Shown here one piece after another: positions 53,933-61,748 of a stretch of 64,000 bases of DNA. The DNA is taken from the NCBI GenBank assembly GCA_016290875.1, contig JAEEVL010000006.1, positions 1 through 64,000 on the forward strand, given 5' to 3'. Under the pieces are notes generated by a model, which saw nothing but the letters and a program-made list of their open reading frames with translations, ran no database searches and was not told the origin of the DNA. Every line of letters starts with the position of its first letter. Within the stretch, counting starts at the first letter, position 1. This stretch comes from Ruminococcus sp. GTDB lineage: Bacteria > Bacillota > Clostridia > Oscillospirales > Ruminococcaceae. Both the position numbers and the translations under genes were made by a program.

Positions 53933-55222
53933 GTGATTAAAGTAATTACATACGGAACATATGATATGCTCCATTACGGACATATTCGTTTGTTGGAAAG
54001 GGCTAAAGCACTTGGTGATTACCTTATTGTCGGCGTAACTTCTGATGACTATGATAAAACAAGAGGTAAAATTAATCTTCAGCAGTCTTTAATGGAACGT
54101 GTTGAAGCGGTCAAAGCTACTGGCTTGGCTGATGAAATCATTATTGAAGAATATGAGGGGCAGAAAATAGATGATATTCGCCGCTTGGGTGTTGATATTT
54201 TCACGGTTGGTTCTGATTGGGAAGGATATTTTGACTACTTAAATGAGTATTGTAAGGTTGTATATCTTCCTCGAACACAGGGGGTATCGAGTTCTGAATT
54301 AAGAGCTGAAAAGAGAAGACTAATTATTGGCACAATTGGAGATGGAAACATAAGTAAGAAGTTTGTTCACGAGATGCAATACGTAAATGGTGTGGATTAT
54401 CAAGAATGTACTGAAAATTTAGATAATGTCGATGCTGTTTATATTGCTTCTCACCCATCTCAGCATTATAATGATGTGAAAAGAGCTTTGAAAGCAGGTA
54501 AACATGTAATTTGCGAATCCCCCATTGCATTAACGTTCAAACAGTGTAGTGAACTGTTTGATTTAGCAAAAGAGAAGAATCTTGTGTTAACAGATGCAAT
54601 AAAAACAGCCTATTCAACTGCTTATTCTCGTCTTTTAGTGGTAGCAAAAAGCGGAAGAATAGGAAATATTATTTCTGTTGATTCTGTTTGTACAAGCTTA
54701 GAAGATGGAGCTTCAATGCCAGGAGCTGACTTATCCAAGAAACAGAATAGTATCTGTGCGTGGGGACCAACTGCTATGCTTCCTATCTTTCAGCTTCTTG
54801 GTGATAGTTTCAAATCTTTATCAATTACATCAATGATGCTTGATGAGCAACTTAATTACGATGGCTTTACAAAATTAGACTTTATATATGATAAAGCTGT
54901 TGCTTCCGCAAAAATAGCTAAAGCTGCAAAATCAGAGGGAGAACTGATAATAACAGGTACAAAAGGGTATATATATGTTCCGGCGCCTTGGTGGAAAACG
55001 GATTATTTTGAAGTTCGATTTGAAAACAGCGCTGAAAACAAACGGTATTTTTACCAGCTTGATGGTGAAGGCATCCGATACGAAATAGTTGCATTCGCAA
55101 GAGCGGTCGAGAGTGGAAGAAGCAGTCTATATATCGAGAATTCAACTTCTTGTGCTATTGCTGACACTATTGAACGCTTTTATAATGGTAATTGTACTGT
55201 GATTAAACGAGAAGGTGTATAA
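53933..55222 (+). CDS. Cytidylyltransferase fused to a Gfo/Idh/MocA-like oxidoreductase domain
   Basis: A 429-residue fusion. Residues 1-130 are a TagD/GCT-type nucleotidyltransferase: YGTYDMLHYGHIRLLERA (HxGH), GVTSDDYDKTRGK and RTQGVSSSELR. Residues about 135-429 resemble Gfo/Idh/MocA dehydrogenases: IGTIGDGNISKKF, AVYIASHPSQHYNDVKRALKAGKHV and CESPIAL. The catalytic Lys of the usual EKP motif is replaced by Ser, so this half may bind rather than oxidise. It would activate a phospho-alcohol with CTP for the LicD enzymes. GTG 53933 has GGAG 8 nt upstream; LicD 2 follows directly. Confidence 0.88.
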   Translation: MIKVITYGTYDMLHYGHIRLLERAKALGDYLIVGVTSDDYDKTRGKINLQQSLMERVEAVKATGLADEIIIEEYEGQKIDDIRRLGVDIFTVGSDWEGYFDYLNEYCKVVYLPRTQGVSSSELRAEKRRLIIGTIGDGNISKKFVHEMQYVNGVDYQECTENLDNVDAVYIASHPSQHYNDVKRALKAGKHVICESPIALTFKQCSELFDLAKEKNLVLTDAIKTAYSTAYSRLLVVAKSGRIGNIISVDSVCTSLEDGASMPGADLSKKQNSICAWGPTAMLPIFQLLGDSFKSLSITSMMLDEQLNYDGFTKLDFIYDKAVASAKIAKAAKSEGELIITGTKGYIYVPAPWWKTDYFEVRFENSAENKRYFYQLDGEGIRYEIVAFARAVESGRSSLYIENSTSCAIADTIERFYNGNCTVIKREGV

Positions 55223-56071
55223 ATGAGTAAAGCGAAGGAGTTAAGCCCTGCACAGTTTAGAAAAATGCAACTAACAGAGCTAGATATGATTGTTGAATTT
55301 GACAGGGTGTGCCGCAAACATAATATCGATTATGTACTATTCGGCGGAAGTCTTTTAGGTGCTGTTCGTCACAAGGGGTATATTCCGTGGGATGATGATG
55401 CTGATATCGGAATGTTGCGCAAAGACTATGAAAAGTTTAAAAAATATAGGAATGAAATGAACCCTTCCATTTGCTATTTTCAAGATCATGAAACAGATCC
55501 AGAATACAGATGGGGTTATGGAAAACTGCGCCGAACTGGTTCAAAATATGTGCGTGTAGGGCAAGAACACCTGAAATGTAAAACGGGAATCTTTGTTGAC
55601 GTTTTTCCTATGGATGATATTCCTAAGAGCATTATCGGACAGATATTCCAGGATTGGCATTGCTATTGTCTTAGGAAGATTTTATGGTCCGAAGTAGCAA
55701 AATATAATGAAAAGGGTTTCTGGAAGGCATGGTTTTCGTTATTATCGAAAATACCCGTTTCTGTGCCTTTTTCGCAGTTTAGAATGTATGAGCGTAAAAG
55801 TAGGAAAAATAGCAAAAACCGGGTGCGATGTCTTGCTTTTCCTGCCACAGGAACTCTGTATAAAAAGAATCCTATCTCCGAACGATATGGAATGCCTAAA
55901 TCATGGTTTACAGATCGTACAGAGTATCTATTTGAAGGAAAGAAACTATTTAGTTCCCGTGATTATGACACTGTATTAAAGTATATCTACGGAGATTATA
56001 TGAAAATACCAGATGCAAAGGGACGTGAGCAGCACTCACCGTTCTCAGAAATTATATTTCCAGATGAGTGA
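55223..56071 (+). CDS. LicD-family phosphotransferase (second copy)
   Basis: A 282-residue LicD protein: VLFGGSLLGAVRHKGYIPWDDDADIGM (as GGSLLGAVRHK, IPWDDDADIG) near residue 45, WGYGKLRRTGSKYVR, GIFVDVFPMDDIP and the C-terminal IYGDYMKIP. It begins on the base after the cytidylyltransferase stop, so the two are translationally coupled and are probably a donor-making and a donor-using enzyme. Confidence 0.92.
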   Translation: MSKAKELSPAQFRKMQLTELDMIVEFDRVCRKHNIDYVLFGGSLLGAVRHKGYIPWDDDADIGMLRKDYEKFKKYRNEMNPSICYFQDHETDPEYRWGYGKLRRTGSKYVRVGQEHLKCKTGIFVDVFPMDDIPKSIIGQIFQDWHCYCLRKILWSEVAKYNEKGFWKAWFSLLSKIPVSVPFSQFRMYERKSRKNSKNRVRCLAFPATGTLYKKNPISERYGMPKSWFTDRTEYLFEGKKLFSSRDYDTVLKYIYGDYMKIPDAKGREQHSPFSEIIFPDE

Positions 56072-56085
56072 TCGAGGTAACAAAA

Positions 56086-56904
56086 ATGATATTAAAGTGT
56101 TCAATAGCAGATGAAACTAAGGTGTTTTCATATATAGGAAAAGATTATGCCAAATGCTTGTATCTTTATCTGGATCTCAAGAAATATGGTATCGGATCAG
56201 ATGAAATAGAAGTATTCATACAGGAAAACGATCATAAAGAGACTACAGCAGTTCTTTTGAGTTACTATTCATGTATTCATGTTTATTCTGTTGATAATTC
56301 CTTTAATGCGATGGAAATAGGGTGGTTTGTAGAGAAACATAAATTTAGTATGGTTTATTGTACCACTCAGACAGCAGAACTGATTTTCAAGGCTTTGCCA
56401 CAGAATACATTGCAATCTGCTACGATATCTACAGGATGGGTGGCACAGATAAAAGCTGTTGATAAGCAGCCTAAAGGTTTGGCCACGATGGTTCAGAATG
56501 ATGATTTTGAGCAGATAGTGAAGCTAATATATGAGGATGACGATATTGGAAGATCATATAAGTATGACGAGCTTGCTCAACAGATAATAGAAAGAAATCA
56601 ATCTGGCTATACACGTAACATGGTCATTAAGGACGGTAATACTGTTATTGCTCACGCTTGTACTAATGCTGAGTTAGGCGATGTAGCAGTAGTTGCAGAA
56701 TTGCTTGTTCATAAAGATTACAGAAGAAAGGGATATGCTTCTGAAATATGGAGAGATCTCTGTAACATACTTCTTAATGAGAATAAAGAGGTGTATTCAT
56801 TTTACTACTCTGATGAGTCACGTTCGCTGCATAAAAAAATAGGATTTACCGAAGTGTGCCAATGGGCTAAAATCGTAATATCAAACGATACAGAAGATTT
56901 GTGA
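56086..56904 (+). CDS. GNAT acetyltransferase with novel N-terminal region
   Basis: A 272-residue protein. Residues about 1-135 match no family I know (mixed alpha/beta, RNA-Cys poor). Residues about 140-265 are a GNAT fold with VAELLVHKDYRRKGYASEIWRDL (CoA-binding RRKGYA) and LHKKIGFTEV. It may N-acetylate an amine on the substituent or sugar. GAGGT stands 7 nt before ATG 56086; the upstream LicD stop lies 15 bp before. Confidence 0.8.
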   Translation: MILKCSIADETKVFSYIGKDYAKCLYLYLDLKKYGIGSDEIEVFIQENDHKETTAVLLSYYSCIHVYSVDNSFNAMEIGWFVEKHKFSMVYCTTQTAELIFKALPQNTLQSATISTGWVAQIKAVDKQPKGLATMVQNDDFEQIVKLIYEDDDIGRSYKYDELAQQIIERNQSGYTRNMVIKDGNTVIAHACTNAELGDVAVVAELLVHKDYRRKGYASEIWRDLCNILLNENKEVYSFYYSDESRSLHKKIGFTEVCQWAKIVISNDTEDL

Positions 56905-56914
56905 GGTGATAGCG

Positions 56915-57775
56915 TTGAGCAATAATGATTTAAAGAAAACCTGGGATGTAGAACTTGATCTTTTGGCTAAACTAAAGGAAATATGCAATAAATATGGCCT
57001 TAAATACTGTGCTTCCTCTGGAACATTGTTAGGAGCAGCAAGGCATAAGGGATTTATCCCATGGGATGATGATATAGATGTTTTTCTTCCATGGGCGGAT
57101 TACAAAAAACTGTTGGAGGTAGCACCGAGAGAATGTTCTTATCCTTTTTTCTTTCAGAGCTTTCTGAATGAAAAGGATGGTGAAACAAGTGCAAGCAGAC
57201 TTAGAAGAAGTGATACAACTGGTTTTACAAAATGGGAGCAAGAAAATGTCGGTGAAGATTATGACAAAGGCATTTTTATTGACATCTTTCCACTCTTCTA
57301 TGTTCCGGAGTCTCAGGCTGATCAGGCTGCACAAAAGGATACCATTATGTTTTTCTGGAAATGCATAAGAGGACATGATGCATTAGTCCAGATTAATAGA
57401 GGAAGAACACCAAACCCAGATTACGAGAAGTATATAATGTACTATAAATGTGTAAGCGAATCAATGACTATCAGGGATATCAAATGGGCCTATCTAAATG
57501 CTTGTGCAATTGATGACAAGCCTACATCGATATTAGGTGCAACTTCTTCCCGTGTGCATTTAGATTCGCTGATGTGGGATTCATCACTCTATGATGAATA
57601 TATAGACCTGCCATTTGAAAACACTACTATCAAAGTTCCTAAGAATTATGAGAGCGTCTTAGATAAGCAATATGGCGACTGGAGAACTCCAGTAGAAAAT
57701 GGCTCCCGGCATGAAATGGTGGTCATTGATACTGAAACTCCATGGAAAAATTTTGATATGTCTATTCTTCGTTGA
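56915..57775 (+). CDS. LicD-family phosphotransferase (third copy)
   Basis: A 286-residue LicD protein: SSGTLLGAARHKGFIPWDDDIDVFLPW (as GTLLGAARHK, IPWDDDIDVF), ASRLRRSDTTGF, GIFIDIFPLFYVPE and YGDWRTPVENGSRHE. TTG 56915 follows GAGGTGAT (56903-56910); GTG 56906 overlaps that site. It is the last intact gene of the capsule locus; no terminator was seen behind it. Confidence 0.9.
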   Translation: MSNNDLKKTWDVELDLLAKLKEICNKYGLKYCASSGTLLGAARHKGFIPWDDDIDVFLPWADYKKLLEVAPRECSYPFFFQSFLNEKDGETSASRLRRSDTTGFTKWEQENVGEDYDKGIFIDIFPLFYVPESQADQAAQKDTIMFFWKCIRGHDALVQINRGRTPNPDYEKYIMYYKCVSESMTIRDIKWAYLNACAIDDKPTSILGATSSRVHLDSLMWDSSLYDEYIDLPFENTTIKVPKNYESVLDKQYGDWRTPVENGSRHEMVVIDTETPWKNFDMSILR

Positions 57776-57901
57776 ATATATGGCGTTTATCCATTATTCA
57801 TTAAATTCATGTCGATAATTCGTTTGTTAGATAAATATTTGGTATAGCGATACGCTTGCCGAGTCCACTGTCAAAGAGTCTGAATGAAGGTTGTAAGAGC
57901 T
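57776..57901. other. Spacer before rfb remnants
   Basis: No gene recognised. The DNA just before 57902 may be further decayed rfbD sequence but shows no clear matching frame. Confidence 0.35.
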
Positions 57902-58002
57902 TTCAACAGCAGACTTGACAAGTCAAAGCTTGTGAAAACTGTTTCAAGCCGCTTCCTATATAGCAGGATGCACTTTCATGTTATTTAAAGAAAATACAGT
58001 AA
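57902..58002 (+). pseudogene. rfbD: dTDP-4-dehydrorhamnose reductase, C-terminal remnant
   Basis: The DNA encodes FNSRLDKSKL, then after a one-base deletion CFKPLP, then a TAG in place of the usual Trp codon, then QDALSCYLKKIQ and the stop at 58000-58002. Together these match the conserved RfbD ending (FNSRLDKSKL, GFKPLP, WQDAL, YLKE). One frameshift and one nonsense mutation confirm decay. rfbC remnant follows by one base, as in normal rfbDC operons. Confidence 0.8.
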
Positions 58003-58003
58003 A

Positions 58004-58203
58004 ATGGGACAAATCAAAGTTGAGAAAAACGTTGGCGACATTGAGGGGCATTGCATTATTACTCCGGCAGTTAACGGCGATAACAGAGACTATTTCATGG
58101 AGACTGATTCAAAGCGTGACATGGAAGAAATAAGTTAAAATATATAATTCACGGGATAATCAGTCATGTTCTACAAAAGGCATTCTGAGAGGACTGCACT
58201 TTT
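58004..58203 (+). pseudogene. rfbC: dTDP-4-dehydrorhamnose 3,5-epimerase, N-terminal remnant
   Basis: ATG 58004 opens MGQIKVEKNVGDIEG, CIITPAVNGDNRDYFMET and SKRDMEEIS, then stops. In another frame DNQSCSTKGILRGLHF continues the RfbC sequence to 58203, where similarity ends. Family proteins have about 180-200 residues; only the first 60 or so survive, frameshifted. Confidence 0.82.
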
Positions 58204-58330
58204 GTATATACCGTCCACACTGCCACACCTGCACGGGCGCTCTGCCACACCCTGCCGTTGACTGCCCACGGGCAATGCCCGGCAGAAAAGGAGCCTGCCT
58301 GAAAGCAGACAGGCTCTCTGTTAAATCTGA
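58204..58330. terminator. GC-rich junction with minus-strand terminator-like hairpin
   Basis: GAGCCTG-CTG pairs with CAG-CAGGCTC (58291-58315, one mismatch); on the minus strand it is followed by CTTTTC, downstream of the IS fragment. The rest (58204-58290) is GC-rich with short TGCCAC repeats and no gene. Confidence 0.5.
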
Positions 58331-58594
58331 TTAGATTTCCGGATATTCAATGCCATTCCAGTATTTCTTTAGTGTATTGCGTGATACGCCGAGTATCTTC
58401 GCTACATTATGTTGACTGTAGTCAGTATGCTCACGATAATATCTGATCTTTTCATAGATCTCCATTGCTACTGCCACTCCTTGTCCCTCATGTACACAAG
58501 CTCTTTCTCTTATTATACAGGATATTTATTTTAGTGGCTCACTTTTTTATTATCATTTTGAGGCTAACTGGCTCAGTTTTATTTTAGCATACAT
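58331..58594 (-). mobile_element. IS21-like element end with transposase N-terminal fragment
   Basis: On the minus strand a 44-codon frame (58465 to 58331) reads MEIYEKIRYYREHTDYSQ and KILGVSRNTLKKYWNG, a transposase-type helix-turn-helix, then stops. Upstream lie a TATAAT (complement of 58512-58517) and two direct copies of aNtggctcaNtttt (58533-58546 and 58566-58580), which resemble the repeated terminal motifs of IS21-family ends. The catalytic DDE part and istB are absent. Family assignment is tentative. Confidence 0.55.
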
Positions 58595-58980
58595 AGTGGT
58601 TACATAATACAGCTTTTTTGCTTTACACAGTCCGACTGGATAGCCTTCCTCGGTATATTTGAAAGTGATACCTATTGCGTTTATCTGCTCAAAATACTGC
58701 TTCAGCACTGCAGGAAATGACAGATCCCAGAACGGGGCGGCTATCACGATGGTATCTGCTGCGGCGAACTGTCGGGCAAGATCAAACATGGGGTTAGCAT
58801 AATCGCCTTCTGACAATAATAGGTCTCGTGTCTGTATATATGAATAATCTACAGGCTGAAAAATAATTTCTGACAGATCAAGCTCAGCGAACGGTTCATT
58901 TAACTGTTGGAGTAATACGTTGGCAAGTCTTAGTGTTCTGGAGTGATTGGCACGGATGCAAGCGTTTACTCAAATCACAT
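58595..58980 (-). pseudogene. NAD(P)H oxidoreductase (flavodoxin fold), truncated by IS end
   Basis: On the minus strand the reading runs VNACIRANHSRTLRLANVLL, LDLSEIIFQPVDYSYIQTRD, NPMFDLARQFAAADTIVIAAPFWDLSFPAVLKQYFEQIN (in pieces) and CKAKKLYYVTT, as in FMN-dependent azoreductase-like proteins. The start region carries an in-frame stop and shift, and after VTT the sequence changes to the IS-like DNA. It is broken at both ends. Confidence 0.75.
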
Positions 58981-59164
58981 TTGTTAGTCAGGGCGCGCAC
59001 TGGCGGCAGATGCTCATAAAGTGTAAGAAATGTATCAGACAGCCATATATGGCTTTATGATAATACTTACGCTGAGACATCTTCTGCCTGTGCGCACTTT
59101 GAGCGTTTCGGCATAATCTCTGAGCGTCTGCCGCTTGGTGTGTTCCTTACAGAAAGGAACTAAA
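58981..59164. other. Structured non-coding segment with nested inverted repeats
   Basis: GCGGCAGATGCTC (59003-59015) is complementary to GAGCGTCTGCCGC (59122-59134) at 12 of 13 positions. Between them lies the palindrome AGCCATATATGGCT (59041-59054), itself flanked by GTATCA and TGAT-TAC. It could be a mobile-element regulatory or transfer region. It precedes two short element-type frames. Confidence 0.5.
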
Positions 59165-59284
59165 ATGAATACTCAGATCAATGTAATGAACCCAATCACT
59201 TCACACACTACACTCGGTGAATTGCTTAAATATGCTCAGCCTCGAGGAGAGACCAAAAATGCCGACACCAAAAGCACTCTTTGA
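59165..59284 (+). CDS. Short element-associated frame, probably broken
   Basis: 39 codons beginning MNTQINVMNPITSHTTLGEL with AAAGGAAC before the ATG. It ends inside the next frame, in another register. The two may be halves of one former gene. I do not recognise the family. Confidence 0.4.
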   Translation: MNTQINVMNPITSHTTLGELLKYAQPRGETKNADTKSTL

Positions 59285-59456
59285 GGAGGACGAGCCTATT
59301 GCAGATGTCAGTGGCTGTATACTTTTCAGAAACGGCTTTGCAGTATACAGGAATGAAACAGGACGTACTGTGGTGTGGCTGCCGTACTGCCGCAGCTTCA
59401 CATATTATGATAGAAAGAAAGCCGGGCTGGACACTGGCAGGTATCTATGCAGATGA
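59259..59456 (+). pseudogene. Element-associated protein, truncated and joined to recombinase DNA
   Basis: 65 codons: MPTPKALFEEDEPIADVSGC, FRNGFAVYRNETGRTVVWLP, FTYY. After about residue 50 the frame runs out of register through the recombinase remnant. GAGGAGAG precedes the ATG. Probably the N-terminal part of a small protein of an integrative element, fused to unrelated DNA by deletion. Confidence 0.45.
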
Positions 59457-59846
59457 AGGATTGAGCGGTACCAGTGTAACAAAGCGAAGGAAATTCCTGC
59501 AAATGATCAGAGACTGTGAGGCGGGTAAGATCGACCTTATACTGACAAAGAGCATTTCTCGTTTTGCCAGAAATACAATTCAATGTCTGACTTATGTACG
59601 TCACCTTAATGAAATTGGTGTACATATAAACTTTGAAAACAATAATATTGATACAAGATCAGCTTTTTCGGAGATGCTTCTGACCGTCCTTGCTGCCTTT
59701 GCACAGGAGGAGAGCAGATCTATGTGGGCGATAAGCTGCTGCAGAAGCAGCCACCTAAGAATTCTCTGACTAAGAAGCCGGATGCAAGAATACCATATGA
59801 GCATCATTATCTCGAGAATGATCATGAAGCTATAGTATCAATATAG
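59404..59846 (+). pseudogene. Large serine recombinase remnant
   Basis: GWTLAGIYADEGLSGTS, KIDLILTKSISRFARNT, GVHINFENNNIDT and LLTVLAAFAQEESRS are the catalytic-domain and following motifs of large serine recombinases (SKSISRFARN type). The N-terminal active Ser region is gone. Just after AQEESRS the reading shifts to YVGDKLLQKQPPKN, TKKPDARIPYEHHYLENDHEAIVS, the zinc/recombinase-domain region, so an internal deletion joined distant parts before the stop at 59846. Remnant of an integrated element. Confidence 0.82.
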
Positions 59847-60167
59847 CGATTTATATCAACCCACTAACTTTTATACATCCAACAATCATATGTACATACT
59901 ACAAGTAGCTTTCATACTTATGTATTTCTTATGCTCGAAAGGTGAATTGTCCGCCGATGCGTCAAATGTAATTAATCCCATTACTGTAACGAAACTATGG
60001 TGTTTAGAACTGTACATTTCCCTCTATTTTACGTCGTTTAAGCCACCTCTTCACCTTCGAAAGAACAATAATACGTATGACACAGCAAATGTGTTGTTAA
60101 TTATGACAATGAGCCTTGGCTATAGCTATTATATATAGTGCTTTTGTAATGATTCTATACAAACATC
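59847..60167. other. Non-coding region upstream of the HTH-Ugd gene
   Basis: No credible gene; an 82-codon frame here has no ribosome site or family resemblance. It contains the first copy of a 13-bp repeat (60067-60079). Confidence 0.5.
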
Positions 60168-60206
60168 TTGACATATCTGACTTCATAAGTTATAATAATA
60201 CGTATG
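60067..60206. promoter_or_regulatory. Two direct copies of a candidate operator, AATAATACGTATG
   Basis: The 13-mer occurs at 60067-60079 and 60194-60206. Its core ATACGTAT is a palindrome. The second copy overlaps the -10 and expected transcription start of the downstream promoter; the first is 127 bp upstream. This is a plausible binding site for the helix-turn-helix domain encoded just downstream. Confidence 0.5.
60168..60196 (+). promoter_or_regulatory. Perfect consensus sigma-A promoter of HTH-Ugd gene
   Basis: TTGACA (60168-60173), 17 nt, TATAAT (60191-60196): both hexamers exact. Predicted start near 60203, UTR about 55 nt with AGGAGG before the ATG. Confidence 0.88.
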
Positions 60207-60256
60207 GAATTAATACAGCATCGTCATCATTAATGACAAAAATCAGGAGGATTAAT

Positions 60257-61747
60257 ATGCAGCATTTATCCCTGAAGCTTCTTGCAGAAACTGTAAGCAG
60301 CAGAAGAAAAGATTTAGGTCTTTCACAGACCGCACTTTCAAAAAAGACAGGCATAAGTCGCACTATGTTCACAAGACTGGAACAGGAGGACTTTGCTCCA
60401 TCAGTTGATCAGCTTTTATGTTTGGCTGATGTTCTTGGTTTTAACTGTGCTGATTTATTAGTAGATGATACAGTTGAGAATAAGATTATTGAGCGAAAGA
60501 AAATCGCAGTAGCCGGAACTGGTTATGTAGGTCTTTCACTTGCAGTTCTGCTTTCACAGCATAATGATGTTACGGCTGTTGACATTGTACCTGAGAAAGT
60601 TGAGAAGCTGAACAACTGGACAAGTCCTATTCAGGATGATTACATTGAGAAATATCTCAAGGAACATGAGAAGCGAGAGCTTTCTCTTAAGGCTACTACT
60701 GATGGTGATAGTGCTTATAAAGATGCCGACTATATAATAGTTGCTGCTCCTACCAATTATGATCCAAAAACGAACTTCTTTGATTGCTCGGCGGTTGAAT
60801 CTGTTCTGGAGCTTATCAAGAAAACTACTGCTAACAGCAAGAAAAAGCCAACTGTTGTTATAAAATCAACTATTCCTGTTGGTTATACAGCGCAGGTTCG
60901 TGAAAAAATGGGAATGGATAACATTATTTTCAGTCCTGAGTTCCTTCGTGAGTCTAAGGCTTTGTATGACAATCTTTATCCGAGCCGAATCATAGTTGGT
61001 TCTGATGAAAAGAACCAAAAAGCAGCAGAGGAGTTTGCTACACTTCTTCAGAATGGCGCTATAAAGACGAACATTCCTGTGCTTTATATGGCAACTACTG
61101 AAGCAGAGGCTACAAAGCTTTTCGTAAACACATACCTTGCACTTCGAGTTTCCTACTTCAATGAGTTGGATACATATGCAGAAGTTAAGAATCTCAATAC
61201 CGCTAATATTATCAGCGGAGTGTGCTATGATCCTCGTGTTGGCGATTATTACAATAATCCCTCATTTGGATATGGCGGCTACTGTCTGCCTAAGGATACA
61301 AAGCAGCTCCTTGCTAATTATCGCAATGTTCCGCAGAATATGATGTCTGCTATAGTAGAGAGTAACAAGACACGTAAGGATTTTATTGCCGATCGTGTTC
61401 TTGAAAAAGCTGGATATTATAGTTATGATAATAATAACGAATATGATAGTAGCAAAGAAAAAAATGTAGTAGTCGGAGTGTATCGTTTAACGATGAAGTC
61501 TAACAGCGACAATTTCCGTCAATCATCTATCCAAGGTGTAATGAAACGAATTAAAGCTAAAGGTGCCAGTGTTATTATTTATGAGCCAACATTAGAGAAT
61601 GGAAGCACTTTTTTCGGAAGCACTGTTGTAAATAATCTAGCTAAGTTTAAGTCGAAATCCGCAGCTATAATTGCAAACAGGTATGATAAATGTTTGGATG
61701 ATGTAGCGGAAAAGGTTTATACAAGGGATATTTTCCGTAGAGATTAA
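60257..61747 (+). CDS. XRE-type helix-turn-helix fused to UDP-glucose 6-dehydrogenase
   Basis: A 496-residue fusion. Residues about 8-66 are a complete XRE HTH ([21 protein letters not shown] and [22 protein letters not shown]). Residues about 75-496 are a nucleotide-sugar dehydrogenase: NAD site [28 protein letters not shown], the catalytic Cys in [14 protein letters not shown] (about 342) and [19 protein letters not shown]. It oxidises UDP-glucose to UDP-glucuronate for capsule. ATG 60257 is fixed by AGGAGG 7 nt upstream. The HTH suggests that the enzyme also regulates a promoter, perhaps its own (inference). Confidence 0.92.
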   Translation: MQHLSLKLLAETVSSRRKDLGLSQTALSKKTGISRTMFTRLEQEDFAPSVDQLLCLADVLGFNCADLLVDDTVENKIIERKKIAVAGTGYVGLSLAVLLSQHNDVTAVDIVPEKVEKLNNWTSPIQDDYIEKYLKEHEKRELSLKATTDGDSAYKDADYIIVAAPTNYDPKTNFFDCSAVESVLELIKKTTANSKKKPTVVIKSTIPVGYTAQVREKMGMDNIIFSPEFLRESKALYDNLYPSRIIVGSDEKNQKAAEEFATLLQNGAIKTNIPVLYMATTEAEATKLFVNTYLALRVSYFNELDTYAEVKNLNTANIISGVCYDPRVGDYYNNPSFGYGGYCLPKDTKQLLANYRNVPQNMMSAIVESNKTRKDFIADRVLEKAGYYSYDNNNEYDSSKEKNVVVGVYRLTMKSNSDNFRQSSIQGVMKRIKAKGASVIIYEPTLENGSTFFGSTVVNNLAKFKSKSAAIIANRYDKCLDDVAEKVYTRDIFRRD

Positions 61748-61748
61748 G

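Noticed and set aside
52003..55222. 2-aminoethylphosphonate pathway (PntC-type cytidylyltransferase with aminotransferase)
   Set aside because: The class V aminotransferase and cytidylyltransferase resemble that set, but no PEP mutase or phosphonopyruvate decarboxylase is visible; the HpcH/HpaI protein lacks the PEP mutase EDK signature.
59890..60138. 82-codon plus-strand frame
   Set aside because: No ribosome site, no recognisable family, and it lies in the regulatory region just upstream of the HTH-Ugd promoter.
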